A stretch of DNA of 64,000 nt from Streptomyces sp. NBC_01197 (lineage in GTDB: Bacteria > Actinomycetota > Actinomycetes > Streptomycetales > Streptomycetaceae), in NCBI RefSeq assembly GCF_036010505.1, contig NZ_CP108569.1:6544501-6608500 (forward strand), in the 5' to 3' direction. Under the pieces are notes generated by a model. The model had not been told where the DNA came from. It made no database searches and saw only the letters and a program-made list of their open reading frames with translations. How positions within the stretch are numbered: position 1 is the first letter of the stretch; each line of letters begins with the position of its first letter. The translations under genes and the position numbers were made by a program. Below are positions 28,039 through 36,818 of this stretch, piece after piece.

Positions 28039-28887
28039 ATGCTGCGCATCGCCGTCCCCAACAAGGGTTCTCTCTCCGGGCCTGCGATGGCGATGCTCCA
28101 TGAGGCCGGCTACCAGCAGCGCAAGGAGTCCAAGGAGCTCGTCCTCGTCGACCCGGTGAACCAGGTCGAGTTCTTCTACCTCCGCCCGCGCGACATCGCG
28201 ATCTACGTCAGCTCCGGCAAGCTCGACATCGGCATCACCGGCCGCGACCTGCTGCTGGACTCCGGGGCCGACGCGGAGGAGATCCTCCAGCTCGGCTTCG
28301 CCCGATCGACCTTCCGGTACGCCACCAAGCCCGGCACCGCGAAGGGCCCGGAGGACTTCGGCGGCCTGACGATCGCGACCTCGTACGAGGGAATCGTCGC
28401 CAAGGCCCTCGCGGACCAGGGCATCGACGCGTCCGTCGTCCACCTCGACGGCGCCGTCGAGACGGCCATCGAGCTGGGCGTCGCCCAGGTCATCGCGGAC
28501 GTCGTGGAGACCGGCACCTCACTGCGGAACGCCGGACTCGAAGTCATCGGCGAGCCGATCATGAAGTCCGAGGCCGTCGTCATCCGCCGGACCGGCGCCG
28601 GGGCCGACGAGCCCAAGGTGCAGCAGTTCCTGCGCCGCCTCCAGGGCGTCCTGGTGGCACGGAGCTACGTGATGATGGACTACGACTGCCGGGTCGAGCA
28701 CCTGGAACAGGCCGTGGCCCTCACTCCCGGCCTGGAGTCGCCGACCGTCTCCCCGCTGCACCACGAGGGATGGGTCGCCGTCCGCTCGATGGTCGCGGCC
28801 AGGGAAGCCCAGCGGATCATGGACGACCTCTACGCACTCGGCGCCCGCGCCATCCTGACCACGGCCATCCACGCCTGCCGTCTCTGA
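28039..28887 (+). CDS. hisG: ATP phosphoribosyltransferase (long form)
   Basis: First and feedback-controlled step of histidine synthesis. At 282 residues it is the long form with a C-terminal regulatory domain. The catalytic part begins LRIAVPNKGSLSGPA and contains DIGITGRDLLLDSG and the phosphate loop IADVVETGTSLRNAGLEVI. The regulatory part, about residues 215-282, includes WVAVRSMVAAREAQRIMDDL, the ACT-like domain that binds histidine. ATG at 28039 has GAAGGAAG upstream. Confidence 0.97.
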   Translation: MLRIAVPNKGSLSGPAMAMLHEAGYQQRKESKELVLVDPVNQVEFFYLRPRDIAIYVSSGKLDIGITGRDLLLDSGADAEEILQLGFARSTFRYATKPGTAKGPEDFGGLTIATSYEGIVAKALADQGIDASVVHLDGAVETAIELGVAQVIADVVETGTSLRNAGLEVIGEPIMKSEAVVIRRTGAGADEPKVQQFLRRLQGVLVARSYVMMDYDCRVEHLEQAVALTPGLESPTVSPLHHEGWVAVRSMVAAREAQRIMDDLYALGARAILTTAIHACRL

Positions 28888-28909
28888 CAGTACGAAGGAC
28901 GTACGGATC

Positions 28910-29377
28910 ATGACCGCCCCCGAACTTCCCGCCCTCCCGGTCACCTTCAGGCCGACCCGTACCCGGGTGGTGCTGTTGTCCGTGGGGACGGTCATGTTCG
29001 TCGTCCTCACCGTCGTCTCCCTGATGCTGGAGACCCTGAACCCGGGTGAACGCGTCTCGTTCATCTTCACCGCCGCGGTCTTCTTCGGGGTGCTGGCGCT
29101 GCTCAGCCGCCCCAAGGTCGTCGCGGACGAGGACGGCGTCACCGTCGTCAATCTCACATCCAGGCGCCGGCTGGCCTGGCCGGAGATCCTGCACGTCAAC
29201 CTGCGCCCCGGCGACGCCTGGGTCTTCCTCGACCTCAGCGACGGAACCAGCCTCCCCGCCCTCGGTATCCAGCCCGGTATCGGCAAGGCCCAGGCCATCC
29301 GCGACGCCCGCGCCCTGCGCGCCCTGGCGGACGCACGCGGCCCTGCCGACCCCGACCCGATCGCGCCGGCGGAGTAG
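28910..29377 (+). CDS. PH domain-containing membrane protein
   Basis: A 155-residue protein with two hydrophobic helices (about residues 20-40 and 49-66) followed by a bacterial PH-like domain: DGVTVVNLTSRRRLAWPEILHV and the W-V-F-L-D-L-S-D-G strand pair. The C-terminal helix IRDARALRALADAR is typical of this group. It follows hisG after 22 bp, an arrangement that is conserved in Streptomyces as far as I recall. No catalytic role is suggested. Confidence 0.85.
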   Translation: MTAPELPALPVTFRPTRTRVVLLSVGTVMFVVLTVVSLMLETLNPGERVSFIFTAAVFFGVLALLSRPKVVADEDGVTVVNLTSRRRLAWPEILHVNLRPGDAWVFLDLSDGTSLPALGIQPGIGKAQAIRDARALRALADARGPADPDPIAPAE

Positions 29378-29447
29378 CCCGGCCGCGCCGGCCGGACAGG
29401 TGCGGAGGCTGGGCCACTGACGCATCGGGCCGCTGTTTGATTATTCT

Positions 29448-29476
29448 GGGGCGGGGCGCCAGGTGCGCCCCGCCCC
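29448..29476. terminator. Strong GC-rich terminator hairpin
   Basis: GGGGCGGGGCGC (29448-29459) pairs perfectly with GCGCCCCGCCCC (29465-29476) around CAGGT. It ends the riboflavin/his/PH gene string 71 nt after the last stop. A T-rich stretch precedes rather than follows the stem. Confidence 0.85.
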
Positions 29477-29592
29477 GCATCTGTGACCCCCGTGGTCCGC
29501 GGGGCACCCCTGCGACATGAGGAGTGATTCCTTCCAGCAATGGACGGATCATCCGGTAGTACGTGCGCCGCCCCCCTCCTGGAGGCGGCGGC

Positions 29593-30936
29593 ATGACCAT
29601 TCCCCTTCTGCTCCTCGGAGCGGCTTTCCTCCTGATCCTCGCCAACGGATTCTTCGTCGCGGCCGAATTCGGCCTCGTCACAGTGGAGCGGCCGGACGCC
29701 GAACGCGCCGCCGCGGACGGCGACCGGCGGGCCCGCACCGTCGTACGGGCCCTGCGGGAACTCTCCTTCCAGCTCTCCGGCACCCAGCTCGGCATCACCA
29801 TCACCTCGCTGGTGGTCGGAATGCTCGCCGAGCCCGCGCTCGCCGAGCTGCTCAAGGGACCGCTCACCGCCACCGGACTGCCCGAAGAGGCCGTGTCCGG
29901 TATCAGCGTGGTGCTCGGCATGCTGCTCGCCGCCGCCGTGCAGATGGTGCTCGGCGAACTGGTCCCGAAGAACTGGGCGGTGTCCAGGCCGCTCCAGGTG
30001 GCCCGGTTCGTCGCCGGTCCCCAGCACCTCTTCTCGACCGCCTTCCGGCCGGTGATCAGCCTGCTGAACACCGTCGCCAACCGGCTGGTCCGGGCGCTCG
30101 GCGTCGAGCCCGCCGACGAGCTGGCCTCGGCCCGTACCCCCGGCGAACTCGTCTCGCTGGCCCGTCACTCGGCACAGGCCGGCACGCTGGAACAGGACAC
30201 GGCTGACCTCTTCGTACGGACCCTCTCGCTGGCCGGGCTCACGGCCCAGCACGTCATGACGCCCCGGGTGAAGGTCAGCGCACTCCAGTCGTCGGCGACG
30301 GCGGCCGACGTACTGAACCTCACCCGCGCCACCGGCCTCTCCCGCTTCCCCGTCTACCGGGAGCGCATCGACGAGGTCGTCGGCATGGTCCATCTGAAGG
30401 ACGCGCTCGCCGTGGCTGTGCAGGCCAGGCACCGGACCTCGGTGGCACGGGTCGCCGTCGCACCGCTGCTGGTGCCCGAGACGCTGCCCGTGCAGCAGCT
30501 GCTTGAGCGGCTGCGCACCGAGCAGCCGATCGCCGTGGTGGTGGACGAGTACGGCGGCACCGCCGGAGTCGTCACCCTGGAGGACATCGTCGAGGAGCTG
30601 GTCGGGGAGGTCAGGGACGAGCACGACGGCGCCGACGCCGACCGCCCCGAGCTGTCCCCGGCCCCCGCCGAGGACGGCAACCCCGCCTGGGAGGCCGACG
30701 GCAGCTGCCGGGTCCTCACCCTGCGGCGGATAGGTCTTGAGGTCCCCGAGGGCCCGTACGAGACCGTCGCCGGCCTCGTGGCCGACCTGCTGGGACGCAT
30801 CCCCGCCCCGGGCGACCGGGCCGAACTCCCCGGCTGGCGGCTCTCGGTCCGCAGGGTCGAGCGCTACCGCGCCGAGCGGGTGCGGCTCGTCCGCACCGCC
30901 GATGTGCCCGTCCCGGTCATGGAGGGCGTGCGATGA
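29593..30936 (+). CDS. CNNM/hemolysin-type transporter with CBS and CorC domains
   Basis: A 447-residue protein of the CNNM (DUF21) family. An N-terminal four-helix membrane domain includes LANGFFVAAEFGLV and VLGELVPKNWA. Then comes a CBS pair (about residues 220-345; VMTPRVKVSAL, LSRFPVYRERIDEVVGMVHLKD) and a C-terminal CorC/HlyC domain (about 360-435, containing the GPYETVAGLVADLLGRIP segment). Family members export or sense Mg2+; hemolysin naming is historical. GGAGG precedes the ATG at 29593. Overlaps the next paralogue by ATGA. Confidence 0.92.
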   Translation: MTIPLLLLGAAFLLILANGFFVAAEFGLVTVERPDAERAAADGDRRARTVVRALRELSFQLSGTQLGITITSLVVGMLAEPALAELLKGPLTATGLPEEAVSGISVVLGMLLAAAVQMVLGELVPKNWAVSRPLQVARFVAGPQHLFSTAFRPVISLLNTVANRLVRALGVEPADELASARTPGELVSLARHSAQAGTLEQDTADLFVRTLSLAGLTAQHVMTPRVKVSALQSSATAADVLNLTRATGLSRFPVYRERIDEVVGMVHLKDALAVAVQARHRTSVARVAVAPLLVPETLPVQQLLERLRTEQPIAVVVDEYGGTAGVVTLEDIVEELVGEVRDEHDGADADRPELSPAPAEDGNPAWEADGSCRVLTLRRIGLEVPEGPYETVAGLVADLLGRIPAPGDRAELPGWRLSVRRVERYRAERVRLVRTADVPVPVMEGVR

Positions 30937-32033
30937 GCTTCCTCCAGCTCCTCTTCGCCGTCGCCCTGGTGCTCGCCAACGGGTTCTTCGTCGGAGCCGA
31001 GTTCGCGCTCGTCTCCGTACGCCGCAGCCAGGTCGAGCCACTGGCCGCCGAGGGCTCCGCACGGGCCCGTAAGGTGTTGTACGGCCTGGAGAACCTGCCG
31101 CGGATGATGGCCGCCGCGCAGTTCGGCATCACCGTCTGCTCCCTGACGCTGGGCGCCGTCGCCGAGCCGACCGTCGCCCACCTCCTCGAACCCGTCTTCC
31201 AGGCGGTCCGGCTGCCCGGCGGCCTGGTCCATCCGCTCGGGTACGTGATCGCTCTCGCGCTCGTGGTCTCGCTGCATCTGGTCATCGGCGAGATGGTCCC
31301 GAAGAACCTCGCCATGGCCGCCCCCGAGAAGACCGCGCTCTGGCTCAGCCCCGGACTCGTCGGCTTCGCCCGGCTCTGCCGCCCGGTGACCGTCGCACTC
31401 GGGGCCTGCGCCCGGCTGGTGCTGAGGCTCTTCGGTGTCGAGCCCAGGGACGAGGTCGAGGCGGTCTTCACCAGCGAGCAGCTCAACCGGCTCGTCGAGG
31501 ACTCGGGCCAGGCCGGCCTGCTGGACTCGGAGGCCCAGGAGCGCCTGGAGGACGCGCTGGAGCTGGGCAGCAGGCCGATCGCGGACGTGCTGATAGCCCG
31601 CGCGGACCTGATCACGGTCGCCCCGTCGGTCACCCCCCTGACGATCGAGGAGCTGACCGTGCGCACCGGCTACTCGCGCTTCCCCGTCTGCGCGGACAGC
31701 GGCGCCTTCATGGGTTACCTGCACGTCAAGGACGTGCTCGACCTGGAGGACCGGGAACGGGCCGTCCCCCAGCAGGTCTGGCGCCCGATGGCGACGCTCC
31801 GCGCGGAGCTGCCGCTGGACGACGCGCTGACCGTGATGCGGCGCGCGGCCACCCATCTGGCCCAGGTCGCCGACGGTTCGGGGAAGGTGCTCGGTCTGGT
31901 GGCGCTGGAGGACGTGCTGGAGAAGCTGGTCGGTGAGGTACGGGACCCCGCGCACCGGGAAGTCCCGGCGCCGCAGGTGACGCGGGTGTCCGAGCCGCGC
32001 ACCGACCGCACCGAACAGGCGCTGGCCGGGTAG
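30933..32033 (+). CDS. CNNM/hemolysin-type paralogue lacking the CorC domain
   Basis: A 366-residue paralogue of the preceding gene. The membrane domain is present (LANGFFVGAEFALVSVRRSQVEPL, VIGEMVPKNLAMA), as is a CBS pair (about residues 208-335). It ends soon after the second CBS domain, so the CorC/HlyC domain is missing or replaced by a ~20-residue tail. Translation is probably coupled to the upstream copy by the 4-bp overlap, which suggests that the two work as a heteromeric pair; that is inference. Confidence 0.9.
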   Translation: MSFLQLLFAVALVLANGFFVGAEFALVSVRRSQVEPLAAEGSARARKVLYGLENLPRMMAAAQFGITVCSLTLGAVAEPTVAHLLEPVFQAVRLPGGLVHPLGYVIALALVVSLHLVIGEMVPKNLAMAAPEKTALWLSPGLVGFARLCRPVTVALGACARLVLRLFGVEPRDEVEAVFTSEQLNRLVEDSGQAGLLDSEAQERLEDALELGSRPIADVLIARADLITVAPSVTPLTIEELTVRTGYSRFPVCADSGAFMGYLHVKDVLDLEDRERAVPQQVWRPMATLRAELPLDDALTVMRRAATHLAQVADGSGKVLGLVALEDVLEKLVGEVRDPAHREVPAPQVTRVSEPRTDRTEQALAG

Positions 32034-32057
32034 GTCCGGCCCCGGGGCGGGGACCGT

Positions 32058-33959
32058 TCAGAGCGGCGGCTCCTGCTGCCCGCGACCGACCGGTCCCCGC
32101 CCCGAGAGCACCTCCCCGTACGCCTGCATCAGGTCCGGCAGGCGCAGCGTCGACAGATCGTCCCGGCCCGGGGTCGTCGCGTACCCGGTCAGCCGCAGAT
32201 CCCGGTACGCGCAGCTCTTCTCGTACAGCGTGCGCAGGAACCGGCCGTTGCCCAGCTCGTCGATCCACCCCTGGTCCACCACATGACCGGCGATCGAGCG
32301 CAGTTCGTCCAGCGACTCCTCGTCCCACACGTCGCCGTTCTCGGTCGCCAGCACCTCGCCGATGGCGGTCAGTTCCAGCGGCCGGTAGCTCGGGAAGTCG
32401 ACCCGTGAGGTGAACCGCGACGAGAGCCCCGGATTGGTGGCGAGGAGACGGTCCATGCCCTCGGGATAGCCCGCCAGGATGACCACCAGGTGGTCACGGT
32501 TGTCCTCGGCCCGTTTCAGCAGGACCTGGAGCGCCTCGTCGCCGTAGGCGTCGCCCTTGCTGTAACCGGAGTTGGAGAGGCTGTACGCCTCGTCCACGAA
32601 GAGCACCCCGCCGAGCGCGGAGTCGATCAGCTCGTTCGCCTTCACGGCGGTCTGTCCCAGGAACTCGCCCACCAGATCGGCACGCTGGGCCTCGATGAGA
32701 TGGTCCCCGCCGAGCAGCCCGAGTGCGTAGAACACCCGGCCCAGGATGCGGGCCACGGTCGTCTTGCCGGTGCCCGAAGGGCCCGAGAAGACGAAGTGGC
32801 GTTTCGGCGGCTGCACGGGCAGCCCTTGGCCGGCCCGCAGCCGGGCCATGTTGAGCTGCGCGGATAGCGCTTTGACCTGCCGTTTCACCGGCTCCAGGCC
32901 GACCATGCCCTCCAGCTCGTCCAGCGCACGCGCCAGCAGTTCGGGGTCGGTGGGGCCGGCCGGCAGATCCGGCGGGAACTGCCCGGCGGGAGAGGGGTCC
33001 CGGTCCCGTACGGCGCCGGAAGGCGGAGCGGAGCCGCCGAGCGGATCGCCGCCCGGACTTCCCGGGCTCCCGGGCCTGGGGTCCCGCCCCTCGGCCGGAT
33101 CGCTCTCCGCGAAGGCGCCCTCGGCCTGCCCGTCCACGGCGTCCTGCCCGAACCCGGCCAGCGAGACCGCGGCGTAGTCGACCGCGTCGTCGAACCCGTC
33201 GCCCTCGGAGATCGCGGCGAGCCGGGCAGCGGTGTCCATGAACGCGGGATCCACCCGGTGCACCGCCCGGTACAGCGGCAGGGCAGCGGCGCTGCGCCCG
33301 GTCCCCTCGTGGGCGCGGGCGAGCCAGTAGCGCAGCTCCTTGCGCTGCGGCTGCTCGCTGCGGCACCGCATCAGGGCCGCCGAGAGCAGCGGTTCCGCCT
33401 GCCCGTACATCTCCAGGCGCACCCGCGCCATCCCGCCGAACAGTCCCGCCTCGATCCCCAGGACCGGATCGTCGACCAGCGACGCGGTGTACCGCACCAG
33501 CCGTTCCCAGTCCTTGGCGAGGTACGCGCGGCACGCGTGCAGGAACCGCACCTGCGGATCGGTATCCACCGGCGGCAGCCCCGCCAGCGCCCGGTCCAGC
33601 TCCGGCACATGGCGTCCGTCCAGCCAGTGCGAGGCGTGCGCGAGGAGCAGATCGCGCGGGCTCTCCAGTACCGGCTGCACCCACCAGCCCAGCCAGTACC
33701 AGGAGTTGAGCGTGCGGCACAGCCTGCCGCGCTGCTCGCCGAACCGCTCCCGGTGCCGGAACATCCGCAGTAACGCCGTGGTGGTGTCCACCCGCAGCGC
33801 ATGCAGTCCGAGCCAGCCGTCCGCCATCCCCGGATCGAGCCGCACCGCGGCCCGGAACTCCTCCTCCGCCTGTGGGTACGCCCCCATCGTGTAGGCGTCC
33901 ACGCCTCTCAGCCAGGCGAGATCGGCCGGGGCGTGCGAGCCCTGCGTGCCGAAATCCAT
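32058..33959 (-). CDS. AAA+ ATPase of the CbxX/EccA type
   Basis: A 633-residue protein. Residues ~10-275 are a helical TPR-like region, ~280-335 a Pro/Gly/Ser-rich linker, and ~340-620 a AAA+ domain with Walker A SGPSGTGKTTVARI, Walker B GGVLFVDEAYSL and an arginine region NPGLSSRFTSRVDF. This is the architecture of EccA, the cytosolic ATPase of type VII (ESX) secretion. No other esx or ecc gene is within view, so it is an orphan here. The ATG at 33959 has GGGGG 5 nt upstream; a GTG four codons earlier is possible. Confidence 0.9.
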   Translation of the reverse strand: MDFGTQGSHAPADLAWLRGVDAYTMGAYPQAEEEFRAAVRLDPGMADGWLGLHALRVDTTTALLRMFRHRERFGEQRGRLCRTLNSWYWLGWWVQPVLESPRDLLLAHASHWLDGRHVPELDRALAGLPPVDTDPQVRFLHACRAYLAKDWERLVRYTASLVDDPVLGIEAGLFGGMARVRLEMYGQAEPLLSAALMRCRSEQPQRKELRYWLARAHEGTGRSAAALPLYRAVHRVDPAFMDTAARLAAISEGDGFDDAVDYAAVSLAGFGQDAVDGQAEGAFAESDPAEGRDPRPGSPGSPGGDPLGGSAPPSGAVRDRDPSPAGQFPPDLPAGPTDPELLARALDELEGMVGLEPVKRQVKALSAQLNMARLRAGQGLPVQPPKRHFVFSGPSGTGKTTVARILGRVFYALGLLGGDHLIEAQRADLVGEFLGQTAVKANELIDSALGGVLFVDEAYSLSNSGYSKGDAYGDEALQVLLKRAEDNRDHLVVILAGYPEGMDRLLATNPGLSSRFTSRVDFPSYRPLELTAIGEVLATENGDVWDEESLDELRSIAGHVVDQGWIDELGNGRFLRTLYEKSCAYRDLRLTGYATTPGRDDLSTLRLPDLMQAYGEVLSGRGPVGRGQQEPPL

Positions 33960-34388
33960 CACGTCCCCCACAGACCGTGCCCCCGTACCGTGCCGCCGGG
34001 CTCAGCGCCCTGCGACCTGTGAACCGCTGTGCAGCGGACGGGAATTGACCGGCGCCGCCCGAAGGGCATCGTACCTGCGCAGAGGCCCGGTACCGAAGGG
34101 TGCCGTGGTACCGGCTGACCTGGGGGAGGGGCTTGCTCACGGTGACCGAGGGTGAGCGATCAGCGAGGTGGGCAGTCCGTTTGGGACGGGAATGGGCAGA
34201 ACGAAGCCCCCGATCACGGGGGAACAACCGGGGGCTTCGCGTCTGCGGCGGCTTCGAAAAGCCGCACATTGAGAACGTAAGACCTGTACGGGCCCTGGGT
34301 CAAGCGGAGTTGAAGCACTGGAAGGGCGGTTTTCCGCCGGGCGCCGGCCCTGGGGGAGGTCATGACTATGTGTGACCAAATGGATCGC
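33960..34388. other. Intergenic region with three hairpins
   Basis: 429 bp between the AAA+ gene and the uridine-kinase-like gene, both on the minus strand. Three perfect stems cluster in the middle: 34202-34211 with 34230-34239, 34248-34254 with 34259-34265, and GGCGG (34325-34329) with CCGCC (34334-34338). No coding signal was recognised. It could hold the terminator of the kinase gene, the AAA+ promoter, and possibly a small RNA. Confidence 0.5.
34202..34239. terminator. Terminator-like hairpin
   Basis: CGAAGCCCCC (34202-34211) pairs perfectly with GGGGGCTTCG (34230-34239), with a purine-rich 18-nt loop. A second stem GCGGCTT-CGAA-AAGCCGC follows at 34248-34265. On the minus strand these lie 124-187 nt past the kinase stop and fit transcript termination. 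Confidence 0.6.
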
Positions 34389-34970
34389 TCACGCGGTCAC
34401 TGAGGGGGCCCGGAACCACTCGTAACCCTTGTGACACTCACGGACCAGCAGATCCGCGAATGGCCGGGAAGGGTCCCCGGCGAAGTGCCGGGCCTCCGCC
34501 GCCGTCCAGCCGTCCCAGAAGTCCGTCAGGGCCGGACCGTCGCGGTGGCGGCCCCGTGCCCAGGACGCGGCCTGGCCCCGGTCCATCCAGAGCAGCTGGG
34601 CGAGATACGGGCGCAGAGCCCGGCGGCCGGCCCCCACCCCTTCGACAATGACGACGTCAGTCGCGTCGATGGTCCGCTCGGCTCCGAAGCGGCGCAGCGT
34701 CCAGTCGTACGGTGCGTACCGGGCGGCCTCGCCGCGGGTGAACGGCCCGATCACCTGCGAGCTCAGCCGCCCGGTCCAGTCGAACAGCTCCTGGTGGGTG
34801 GCGAGATCGTCCAGATGGAGTACGGGCGCACCACCCAGCGCCTCGGCGAGCCTGGCCGAGAAGGTGCTCTTCCCCGAGCCCGCGTGGCCGTCCACCGCGA
34901 CCAGCCGAACCGGCCCGCAGGAGACGGGCCGTGCACGGATGGCGGCGGCGAGGCGGTCGAGGTCTTCCAT
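34389..34970 (-). CDS. Uridine kinase-like P-loop kinase
   Basis: A 193-residue P-loop protein: Walker A VDGHAGSGKSTFSARLAEAL near residue 28, HLDDLATHQELFDW with the DD acceptor-side motif, and VVIVEGVGAGRRALRPYL. It resembles the uridine kinase/phosphoribulokinase family but is not a close match to Udk, so the substrate is open (nucleoside or small alcohol). The ATG at 34970 is read toward the AAA+ gene; the region to 35143 is a divergent promoter with a DasR-like site. Confidence 0.85.
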   Translation of the reverse strand: MEDLDRLAAAIRARPVSCGPVRLVAVDGHAGSGKSTFSARLAEALGGAPVLHLDDLATHQELFDWTGRLSSQVIGPFTRGEAARYAPYDWTLRRFGAERTIDATDVVIVEGVGAGRRALRPYLAQLLWMDRGQAASWARGRHRDGPALTDFWDGWTAAEARHFAGDPSRPFADLLVRECHKGYEWFRAPSVTA

Positions 34971-35012
34971 GGGGCCAGCCTAGAAGCAGTTGGCGGGGCC
35001 GCAGGTCACGCC

Positions 35013-35034
35013 AGTGGTCGAGACCAATATTGGT
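35013..35034. promoter_or_regulatory. DasR-like dre site and overlapping palindrome
   Basis: AGTGGTCGAGACCAAT (35013-35028) matches the DasR consensus ACTGGTCTAGACCAGT at 13 of 16 positions. It overlaps ACCAATATTGGT (35023-35034), a perfect 12-bp palindrome. Both lie between the kinase-like gene and the secreted C39-type gene, 109-130 bp before the latter. DasR binding is inferred from sequence only. Confidence 0.5.
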
Positions 35035-35142
35035 GGCAGGACGCGAGGTGAATCACTGGCAGAAAGGCGTCGTGAGCCGCGATAGTTGGCCCACTGTCGT
35101 GCAGTCGTCGCCCCATCCGTATCCGACTGGGGGTCCACCAAC

Positions 35143-36534
35143 GTGACCAGTACCACTCCGCGCAGAACCGTCCTCGCCGCAGCGGTCGCCGCTGCGGCCG
35201 CAGCCGCGGCTTCCGCCGCACCCGCTGTCGCCGCCCCGGTCGCCCCGAACGGCGCGCCGGCCGCCCCGCACACCCCGCAGGCCGCCGGGGGAGGGCCCGT
35301 GACCCCGCTCGTGGACAACAGCGTCTGGGCCTCGTACACCGACTGGCGCTGCGGTGAGGCCGACGGCACCACGGCTGTTCCCGGCCACCGCTCCGGGCTG
35401 GTCATCACGGCCCCCGCGGGCCGCACCGACTACACCGATCCGCACACCGGGAAGACCACGGGCTGGGAGTACGCGACCTGGACCTCGCCGGTCCACCACT
35501 CACGGGTCCCGGCCACCGAGGCCGTCGCGTCCTGGAACGCGCACACCCCGGCAGGCACCTGGATCCAGGTCGAGCTGCGCGGCAGCTACACCGACGGCAC
35601 CGAGACCCCCTGGTACGTGATGGGCCGCTGGGCCTCCGGCGACACGGACATCCGGCGGACGTCCCTCGACGGCCAGGGTGACGGCAAGAGCTCCGTCTCG
35701 ACCGACACCTTCGCCATCGGCGACGCCGCGAGCGGGCTGCGGCTGGTCTCGTACCGGCTGCGGCTGACGCTGTACCGCACCCCGGGCACCCGGCTCACGC
35801 CCACCGTCCGGCGGGTCGGAGCGATGGCATCGGACGTCCCGGACCGGTTCACCGTCCCGCCGTCGGTACCGCGGATCTCCCGCGAGCTGACCGTCCCGCG
35901 CTTCTCGCAGAACATCCACGCGGGCCAGTACCCCCAGTACGACAACGGCGGCGAGGCCTGGTGCAGCCCCACTTCGTCCTCGATGATCATCAAGTACTGG
36001 GGGCGCGGGCCCACCGCCGCCGACCTGGCCTGGATCGATCCGTCGTACGCCGACCCCGAGGTCTGCCAGGCGGCCCGCTGCACCTACGACTACCAGTACG
36101 AGGGCTGCGGCAACTGGCCCTTCAACGCCGCCTACGCGGCGACGTACGAGGGCATGAGCGCCGTGGTCACCAGGCTGGGTTCGCTCGCCGACCTGGAGAC
36201 CCTGATCAGCGTGGGCATCCCCGTCATCACCTCGCAGTCCTTCCTCAAGGAGGAGCTGACCGGCGCCGGGTACGGCACGTCGGGACATCTGATGACGGTG
36301 ATCGGCTTCACCGCCGACGGCGATGTGATCGCCAACGACCCCGCCTCACCGAACGACAACGCGGTCCGCCATGTGTACCGGCGCGCCGAGTGGGAGAACA
36401 TCTGGCTCCGCACGAAGCGGCACGACGCGAAGGGCAAGGTCGTAAGCGGTACCGGCGGGGTCTGTTACATCTACTGGCCCGCTGACCCGGCACGGAACCA
36501 GCACCGGGTTCTGAAGTCGCTCGGCCTGCTGTGA
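35143..36534 (+). CDS. Secreted C39-family peptidase-like protein
   Basis: A 463-residue exported protein. The signal peptide has twin arginines, TPRRTVLAAAV, and a long alanine-rich core (about residues 9-32), so Tat export is possible. A beta-rich domain follows. The C-terminal half (about residues 255-460) is a C39_2-type papain-fold domain: EAWCSPTSSSMIIKYWG with the catalytic Cys, GHLMTVIGFTADGDVIANDP with the His and Asp. GTG at 35143 follows GGGGG. A peptidase or amidase role is family inference. Confidence 0.9.
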   Translation: MTSTTPRRTVLAAAVAAAAAAAASAAPAVAAPVAPNGAPAAPHTPQAAGGGPVTPLVDNSVWASYTDWRCGEADGTTAVPGHRSGLVITAPAGRTDYTDPHTGKTTGWEYATWTSPVHHSRVPATEAVASWNAHTPAGTWIQVELRGSYTDGTETPWYVMGRWASGDTDIRRTSLDGQGDGKSSVSTDTFAIGDAASGLRLVSYRLRLTLYRTPGTRLTPTVRRVGAMASDVPDRFTVPPSVPRISRELTVPRFSQNIHAGQYPQYDNGGEAWCSPTSSSMIIKYWGRGPTAADLAWIDPSYADPEVCQAARCTYDYQYEGCGNWPFNAAYAATYEGMSAVVTRLGSLADLETLISVGIPVITSQSFLKEELTGAGYGTSGHLMTVIGFTADGDVIANDPASPNDNAVRHVYRRAEWENIWLRTKRHDAKGKVVSGTGGVCYIYWPADPARNQHRVLKSLGLL

Positions 36535-36562
36535 GCGTGGACGGCGCCTCCCCGATCACCAC

Positions 36563-36673
36563 GTGGTCATCGTGCTGGCGCTGGGCATCGTGATCGCTCC
36601 GACGTCGGCGGGTCAGGGATTCCTGGACATCCTGCGTCAGCTCGCGAGCGGCGTCACCCAGGCCGGCCGATGA
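36563..36673 (+). CDS. Doubtful small hydrophobic ORF
   Basis: A possible 36-residue peptide, start GTG at 36563, with a hydrophobic N terminus (VVIVLALGIVIAP) and a short helical tail (GFLDILRQLASGV). It begins 28 bp after the C39-type stop. No clear ribosome site precedes it and no family was recognised. It could be a remnant or a small membrane peptide. Confidence 0.2.
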   Translation: MVIVLALGIVIAPTSAGQGFLDILRQLASGVTQAGR

Positions 36674-36818
36674 GTCCCCGCGCGAAGGTCAGCCGTCGAG
36701 GCCAGGGCCCCGGCGCCCTGAACGCAGCCTGAACACCTTCGTTCCCGGCGTGACTCGGGTGGGACGAGGTCTGTTGGGCAGCGCGAAACAGGGCGACCTC
36801 GGCAAGGGAGATGGTTCG

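Noticed and set aside
29593..32033. Long-range repeat between the two CNNM genes
   Set aside because: The similarity is at protein level from gene duplication and not a DNA repeat or mobile element.
34100..34380. A tRNA gene in the gap between the AAA+ and kinase-like genes
   Set aside because: The hairpins do not form a cloverleaf and no TPsiC-arm consensus (GTTCGAATC-like) was found.
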